Positions 59,498 to 64,000 of a stretch of 64,000 bases of DNA are shown one piece after another. The stretch covers positions 310,001-374,000 of the forward strand of contig NZ_JAERQY020000004.1 of assembly GCF_016735495.2 (NCBI RefSeq). The letters run 5' to 3'. The notes below the pieces were generated by a model, which saw only the letters and a list, made by a program, of their open reading frames with translations, searched no databases and was not told where the DNA came from. Numbering within the stretch: position 1 is the stretch's first letter; each line of letters starts with the position of its first letter. A program made the position numbers and the translations under genes. Source of the DNA: Lysobacter sp. MMG2. GTDB taxonomy: Bacteria; Pseudomonadota; Gammaproteobacteria; Xanthomonadales; Xanthomonadaceae.

Positions 59498-59683
59498 TTA
59501 CACAAACCCGTACTCCGCGCTGGCAAGCCCGGTAATAAGTACGAGTACAAGAATGAGCGCCGAGAGGGGCGCGATCTTGGTCAGCAACTCGAGGGCGCGG
59601 GTGTCCGCCGCCTTGCGCAGCGCCACGGCCGGACGGCGGGTCCGGTGGTGGTCGGTCTGCGAATGGTTGCTGCGTTGCGTCAT
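59498..59683 (-). CDS. ilvL: Leader peptide of the ilv operon (attenuation control)
   Basis: 61 residues (MTQRSNHSQTDHHRTRRPAV...). The key segment is IAPLSALILVLVLITGLASA, whose eight consecutive codons LILVLVLI read CTC ATT CTT GTA CTC GTA CTT ATT; several of these (ATT, CTT, GTA) are unusual in so GC-rich a genome. Ribosome stalling on scarce Ile, Leu or Val tRNA should prevent the terminator 30 bases downstream. It is longer than E. coli IlvL (32 residues). The ATG is about two bases from the predicted transcription start, so the message may be leaderless. Confidence 0.8.
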   Translation of the reverse strand: MTQRSNHSQTDHHRTRRPAVALRKAADTRALELLTKIAPLSALILVLVLITGLASAEYGFV

Positions 59684-59691
59684 GGGTTCGA

Positions 59692-59720
59692 GGTAAACAT
59701 GGCTTGAATGGGCGTGTCAA
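59692..59720 (-). promoter_or_regulatory. Promoter of the ilv leader
   Basis: -35 TTGACA (59720-59715), 17-base spacer, -10 TTTACC (59697-59692, weak). It lies between thrC and the leader ATG at 59683, giving a predicted start within a few bases of that ATG. Confidence 0.55.
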
Positions 59721-59777
59721 CAGTTTCGTTCGCAACTGCGGCGAAGTCTCACCGCAGCGCGATGGTTACCGTTGCAA

Positions 59778-61067
59778 CTACGTCGTGCCTCCGAGCAGTT
59801 GCGTTCGCAGTGCTTCGTAGTCGGCCGACAGCCGTTCGGCGGAGGCCGGCCAGGCCAGTGTTTCGGCGAGCGCGGGCGGTGCCGGCACCGCGTGGCCGAC
59901 CAGCGGCTCGACGATGCCGTCGAACTTCGCCGGGTGCGCCGTCGCGACGACCGCCCACGGACGCGTATCGCCGCGCGAGCGCAGTCCTTCGAGCACCTTC
60001 AGCCCCGTCGCGGTGTGCGGACAGGGCACGATGCCGTGCCGTTCGGGCGCGCGGCGGAGCGTGTCGGTGATATCCTCATCGCTGACCGAGAACGCGGTGA
60101 CACTTGCGCGCAAGTCATCGTCGTTGCGGTGCCAGTGGCGCAGGCGCTCGAAATTGCTCGGTGCGCACACGTCCATCGCATTCGCCAGCGTCGCTCTCGT
60201 TGCCTGCGGTGCGTAAGCCTCGCCCGCGAAGAAGCGCGGCAGGACGTCGTTGGCATTGCAGGCGAGGATCAGTTCGCCGATCGGCAAACCCATGCGACGT
60301 GCGACGAACGCGGCGCATGCATTGCCCAGATTGCCGGTCGGCACGATGAAGTTGAGCGGCTGCCCGTTCGCGCTCCGGAACCGCAACGCGGCGTGCGCGT
60401 AGTACGCCACTTGAGGCAGCAAGCGCCCCAGGCTGATGCTGTTGGCCGAACTCAGCGGTACGTCGCGACGCAATGCTTCGTCCGACAGCGCCTGCTTCGC
60501 CAGCCGCTGGCAATCGTCGAACGTGCCCTGCACGCGGAACGTGCGCACATTGTCGCCCCAGCATTCCAGGCCGTGCGCCTGGCGCGGCGAAACACGGCCT
60601 TCGGGGTAGAGGACGACGACGTTGAAGCCAGGGCGACGATGGAAGGCCGAGGCCACGGCCGCACCGGTGTCGCCGGACGTGGCTACGACGATCGTGGTCG
60701 GTGGTGCGTCGGCATGGCGCAGACGCGACAGCGATTCGGCCAGGAAGCGTGCGGCGTAGTCCTTGAAGGCCGCCGTCGGACCGTGGAAGAGTTCGAGAAG
60801 ATGATCGTCTTTGCCGAGCGGTCGCAGCGGTGCATCGAAGGAGTACGCATGCGTGCAGATATCGGCGAGCGCATCGCGCAACGAGGACGTGGCGAAGTAG
60901 GGACGCAGCACGGCATGCGCCGTATCGGCGAGTGTGGCGCCGGGCGTGATGTCGATGTGTGGGATCGATTCGGGCACGTACAGCCCGCCGTCCGGCGCGA
61001 GGCCGGCGACCAGGGCGTCGTCGATCGAGGTGGGCGGCGTCTGGCCGCGGGTGCTGAGGAAGTTCAT
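59778..61067 (-). CDS. thrC: Threonine synthase
   Basis: 429 residues. PLP-dependent conversion of O-phosphohomoserine to threonine. N-terminal [20 protein letters not shown] and [20 protein letters not shown]. The PLP lysine lies in [20 protein letters not shown], with [60 protein letters not shown] and a C-terminal [19 protein letters not shown]. The ATG overlaps the thrB stop (ATGA). Last gene of thrABC. Confidence 0.97.
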   Translation of the reverse strand: MNFLSTRGQTPPTSIDDALVAGLAPDGGLYVPESIPHIDITPGATLADTAHAVLRPYFATSSLRDALADICTHAYSFDAPLRPLGKDDHLLELFHGPTAAFKDYAARFLAESLSRLRHADAPPTTIVVATSGDTGAAVASAFHRRPGFNVVVLYPEGRVSPRQAHGLECWGDNVRTFRVQGTFDDCQRLAKQALSDEALRRDVPLSSANSISLGRLLPQVAYYAHAALRFRSANGQPLNFIVPTGNLGNACAAFVARRMGLPIGELILACNANDVLPRFFAGEAYAPQATRATLANAMDVCAPSNFERLRHWHRNDDDLRASVTAFSVSDEDITDTLRRAPERHGIVPCPHTATGLKVLEGLRSRGDTRPWAVVATAHPAKFDGIVEPLVGHAVPAPPALAETLAWPASAERLSADYEALRTQLLGGTT

Positions 61068-62020
61068 GCGCGTTCGATGACCTCCGCGCGCGGGCCGGCC
61101 ACCGGCGTGACATAGGCGCGTGAACCGTAGCCCGCCGCGGCGAACGCAGCCTGCATCGACGGCGCCGCGGCCTGCGCCTGCTCGCGCGATTCGAACCACG
61201 CAAAGGTGCTCGGCCCTGCGCCGGAAATGCTGGCCCCGAGCGCGCCGTGTTCGAGTGCGGCGGCCTTGGCCTCGACGAAGCCGGGAATCAGTGGCGCGCG
61301 GCGCGGTTCGACCAGCAGGTCGTGCAGGCCCTCGCGCAACAGCGTTGCATCACCGCGTTGCAGCCCCGTCAGGAACAGAGCGAGATGCGCGCTCTGTTCG
61401 ACCACCACCGACAGCGGATACGGATCGGCCAGCACCGCGCGCGCACGGCGTGTTTCCAGCACCTGATCCGGGTGGACCACGACCGCGTGCAGCCACTGCG
61501 GCACCTGCAGCGGGATCATGCGGGTGTCGGTCGCCATCACCACGCCGCCGAGCAGCATCGGTGCGACGTTGTCGCCGTGGCGGCTGCCGCTGGACACCGA
61601 TTCGCCGTCCAGCGCGAATTCGTACAGCGCTTCGCGCGGCAGCGGTGTGTCGAGCAACGCGTTCGCCGCGACCAGCGCGGCCACGCACGAGGCCGCCGAA
61701 CCGCCGAGGCCGGAGCCGAGCGGAATGCCTTTTTCCAGTTCCACGGTGAAGCCGTGAGCAAGCCCCAGCTTGTTGCGAAGACTGATCAGTGCCTGTCCGG
61801 CGGTGTTGCGTTCGGCCTGCAGCGGCAGCGAGTCCGCGCCGGGCACGTGGCCTCGGATCGCGTCGATGCGGACGACGGGTTCGGCGATGCGCCGTACGAT
61901 CGCGACGTCGCGTACGCCGACGATGGAATGGCCGAGCAGATCGAAGCCCACGCCGATATTGCCGACGCTGCCCGGCGCGAACGCGCGGGCGATGGGCTGT
62001 GCCTCGATGTCGTCGCTCAT
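61064..62020 (-). CDS. thrB: Homoserine kinase
   Basis: 318 residues, GHMP kinase. Phosphorylates homoserine with ATP. Motif 1 [23 protein letters not shown] loop [20 protein letters not shown], and motif 3 [20 protein letters not shown]. Its start overlaps the thrA stop by ATGA and its stop overlaps thrC by ATGA, so the three proteins are made in coupled fashion. Confidence 0.97.
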   Translation of the reverse strand: MSDDIEAQPIARAFAPGSVGNIGVGFDLLGHSIVGVRDVAIVRRIAEPVVRIDAIRGHVPGADSLPLQAERNTAGQALISLRNKLGLAHGFTVELEKGIPLGSGLGGSAASCVAALVAANALLDTPLPREALYEFALDGESVSSGSRHGDNVAPMLLGGVVMATDTRMIPLQVPQWLHAVVVHPDQVLETRRARAVLADPYPLSVVVEQSAHLALFLTGLQRGDATLLREGLHDLLVEPRRAPLIPGFVEAKAAALEHGALGASISGAGPSTFAWFESREQAQAAAPSMQAAFAAAGYGSRAYVTPVAGPRAEVIERA

Positions 62021-64000
62021 GCATGGACCTCTGCGTGCGCTTCGCCCAGTGGCAGCGACAGCCCCGGCGCGGTGCCGAGCGACTGCGCGATCGCGAGCAC
62101 ATCGCCGAACACGCCGGCCGCGGTCACCTCGGGTCCGGCGCCCGGACCCTGTACGACCAGCGGATTGTCGGCGTAGCGGCGCGTGCGGAACTGCACGAGG
62201 TTGTCGGTCAGCCGTGTGTGGCAGCAGGCGTGCTCGGCGGGCAGGGCGACCACGCCGACGCGGGCGCGGCCATCACGGTCGAGCTGGGCGAGGTGGCGCA
62301 GCGATCGGCCTTCCGCCGCGGCCTCCCGGTAGCGGGCCAGCATCGGGGCGTCCATTTCCTCCAGGCGCGCGAGGAACGCCCCGCGGTCCACTTCGCGCAG
62401 TGCCTGCGGCACCAGGTTCTCCACTTCGACATCCTCCAGCGACAGCGCGCGACCGGCCTCGCGCGCCAGGATCACCAGTTTGCGTGCGACGTCGAGGCCG
62501 GAAAGGTCGTCGCGCGGATCCGGCTCGGTATAGCCCAGCGCCTGCGCCTCGCGTACGAGCTGCGAGAACGGCACCGTGCCGTCGAACCGGTTGAACAGCC
62601 ACGCCAGTGTGCCCGAGAGCATGCCGTCGATGGCGTACAACTCGTCGCCGGTGTCGAGCAGATTGCGCAGGGTGAGCATCACCGGCAGCCCCGCGCCGAC
62701 GGTGGCTTCGTAACGGAAACGTCCACCGCCACGGCGGCCGGCGTCCTGGATCGCGGCGTAGTTCGCCCACGGACCGCTGCCGGCCAGTTTGTTGGGCGTG
62801 ACGACGTGGATGCCGCGCGCCAGCCAGCGCGGATAGTGTTCGGCCACGCGCGGGCTCGCGCTGCAGTCGACGATGAGCGCATGCGGGAGGTGTTCGCCAC
62901 GGACGTGGTCGGCGAATTCATCCAGATCCAGCGCTCGTGCGGCCCCGCCCTGCAGGCGGGCGGCGGCGTCGGCCGGCTCCACGCCGCGTTCGTCGAGCAC
63001 CATCGCGCGGCTGTTCGCGATGGCGCGCAGGCGCAGGTCCAGGCCGGAACGCTCGCGCAGCCGCGGCAACGCGGCGGACATCTGCACCAGCAGCGCGCTG
63101 CCGACCTGACCGGGGCCGATCACGCCGACCGACAGCGTCTGCGGCGAGAGCCAGAACGCGGCGTGCGCGGCACGCAAGGCGCGCGTCGCGTCGTTCGCGC
63201 CGATGGCGACGGAGATGTTGCGTTCGCCGGCGCCCTGCGCGATGGCGCGTGCATTCACGCGTGCCTGCGCCAGTCCGCTCAGCAGGCGCGCCGCGACGCC
63301 GGGCGTACCGACCATGCCGTCGCCGACCGCCGCCAGCACGGCGATGTCGCGCGTGAGCGTCACGCCTTGCGCCTGGCCGTCGGCGATGGCGTCGGCGAAG
63401 GCGGCAGCAGCGGCATCGCGCGCGCGCTCGGCCTGATCGGCGCGCAGCACGCAGCAGATCGAATGCTCGGACGAACCCTGCGAAATCATCGTCACCGATA
63501 CACCCGCGCCGCGCAGCGCACCGAAGAGGCGCTCGGCCGCGCCCGGCACGCCGACCATGCCGTTGCCGACGAGTTCTACGATGGCCAGGTCACGCACCAG
63601 GCTCAGGCCTTTGACCGGCGCGGCGTCGTGGCCGCTGTGCGTGGAGATCAGCGTGCCCGGCGCTTCGGGGCGGTGCGTGTTGCGGATCCACAGCGGAATG
63701 CCGCGTTCCTGCACCGGCGCCATGGTCTGCGGATGCAGCACCTTCGCGCCGAAGTACGCCAGCTCGCAGGCCTCGGCGTAGGACATCGAAGGCAGGCACA
63801 CCGCTTCGGGCACCAGGCGCGGGTCGGCGGACAACACGCCGTCGACGTCGGTCCAGATGGTGAGCCCGACGGCATCGAACAGGTTGGCGAAGATCGCGGC
63901 CGAGTAATCGCTGCCGTTGCGGCCGAGCGTGGTGGCATGGCCGTCGGCATCGCGCGCGACGAAACCGGTGACCACGACGTTGCCGTCGGCGTGGCTCGCA
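62017..64000 (-). CDS. thrA: Bifunctional aspartokinase / homoserine dehydrogenase (5' end off window)
   Basis: About 661 C-terminal residues of an expected 820-840; the N-terminal part of the kinase lies beyond 64000 and the frame is open to the edge. The aspartokinase remnant has [20 protein letters not shown] and [20 protein letters not shown]. Two ACT-type regulatory repeats follow ([33 protein letters not shown] segment seen as [20 protein letters not shown]). The homoserine dehydrogenase domain starts [20 protein letters not shown] and includes [20 protein letters not shown] and [20 protein letters not shown]. It feeds threonine and isoleucine synthesis downstream. Confidence 0.96.
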   Translation of the reverse strand, partial: ASHADGNVVVTGFVARDADGHATTLGRNGSDYSAAIFANLFDAVGLTIWTDVDGVLSADPRLVPEAVCLPSMSYAEACELAYFGAKVLHPQTMAPVQERGIPLWIRNTHRPEAPGTLISTHSGHDAAPVKGLSLVRDLAIVELVGNGMVGVPGAAERLFGALRGAGVSVTMISQGSSEHSICCVLRADQAERARDAAAAAFADAIADGQAQGVTLTRDIAVLAAVGDGMVGTPGVAARLLSGLAQARVNARAIAQGAGERNISVAIGANDATRALRAAHAAFWLSPQTLSVGVIGPGQVGSALLVQMSAALPRLRERSGLDLRLRAIANSRAMVLDERGVEPADAAARLQGGAARALDLDEFADHVRGEHLPHALIVDCSASPRVAEHYPRWLARGIHVVTPNKLAGSGPWANYAAIQDAGRRGGGRFRYEATVGAGLPVMLTLRNLLDTGDELYAIDGMLSGTLAWLFNRFDGTVPFSQLVREAQALGYTEPDPRDDLSGLDVARKLVILAREAGRALSLEDVEVENLVPQALREVDRGAFLARLEEMDAPMLARYREAAAEGRSLRHLAQLDRDGRARVGVVALPAEHACCHTRLTDNLVQFRTRRYADNPLVVQGPGAGPEVTAAGVFGDVLAIAQSLGTAPGLSLPLGEAHAEVHA

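Overview
The window is high-GC DNA (about two thirds G+C) from a gammaproteobacterium, most likely a member of the Xanthomonadaceae/Lysobacteraceae (Lysobacter-like). This is inferred from gene order (prmA / zinc-ribbon DUF3426 / fis / purH / purD, and an ilv-leu supercluster next to thrABC), from protein style, and from the intergenic palindromes. No database search was possible, so all names rest on motifs, length and context.

Left third (1-24.8 kb): an AmpE-like membrane protein cut by the left edge, a dispanin/DUF2752 pair, and a fused lysophospholipid transporter-acyltransferase. Next comes an accessory patch (about 3.8-9.1 kb) with dense REP-like repeats, a DUF1176 protein, an ORF whose end runs into an IS3-type orfA remnant behind an attenuator-like leader, a HigBA-like toxin-antitoxin pair with a damaged toxin start, an alpha/beta hydrolase and a small orphan. 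Housekeeping follows: purD, a GNAT enzyme, purH, fis, a DUF3426 protein and prmA. Then come an unknown ATGA-coupled pair, a TonB-domain protein, accC-accB, aroQ, and a TlpA / DsbD / CutA redox cluster. An XRE regulator with a palindromic operator faces a small orphan ORF.

Middle (24.8-47.6 kb): groES-groEL behind a CIRCE-like dyad, a DUF6445 protein, a possible small RNA, and glnE. An envelope cluster holds an ELM1-like protein, a GT4 glycosyltransferase, an O-antigen-ligase-like protein, an LpxL-type acyltransferase and WaaA, interspersed with RutE-like, YceI, pirin and zinc-finger genes. It is followed by tolC, a PCMT-like gene, and a TetR regulator divergent from an RND adaptor and pump.

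Right (47.6-64 kb): the minus strand is almost entirely branched-chain and threonine biosynthesis. thrA (cut by the right edge), thrB and thrC are coupled by ATGA overlaps. A promoter, a leader peptide rich in Ile/Leu/Val codons and a strong attenuator hairpin precede ilvD-ilvC-ilvG-ilvM-ilvE-ilvA-leuA-leuC-leuD-leuB, most of which overlap by a few bases. Together they make threonine, convert it through 2-oxobutyrate to isoleucine, and make valine and leucine from pyruvate. leuB carries an unusual in-frame palindromic insertion.

I saw no rRNA, tRNA, CRISPR array, intact insertion sequence or replication origin. The most interesting items are the terminator nested between complementary arms at 6.35-6.51 kb, the leuB insertion, the ilv attenuator and the XRE/operator/orphan-ORF locus.
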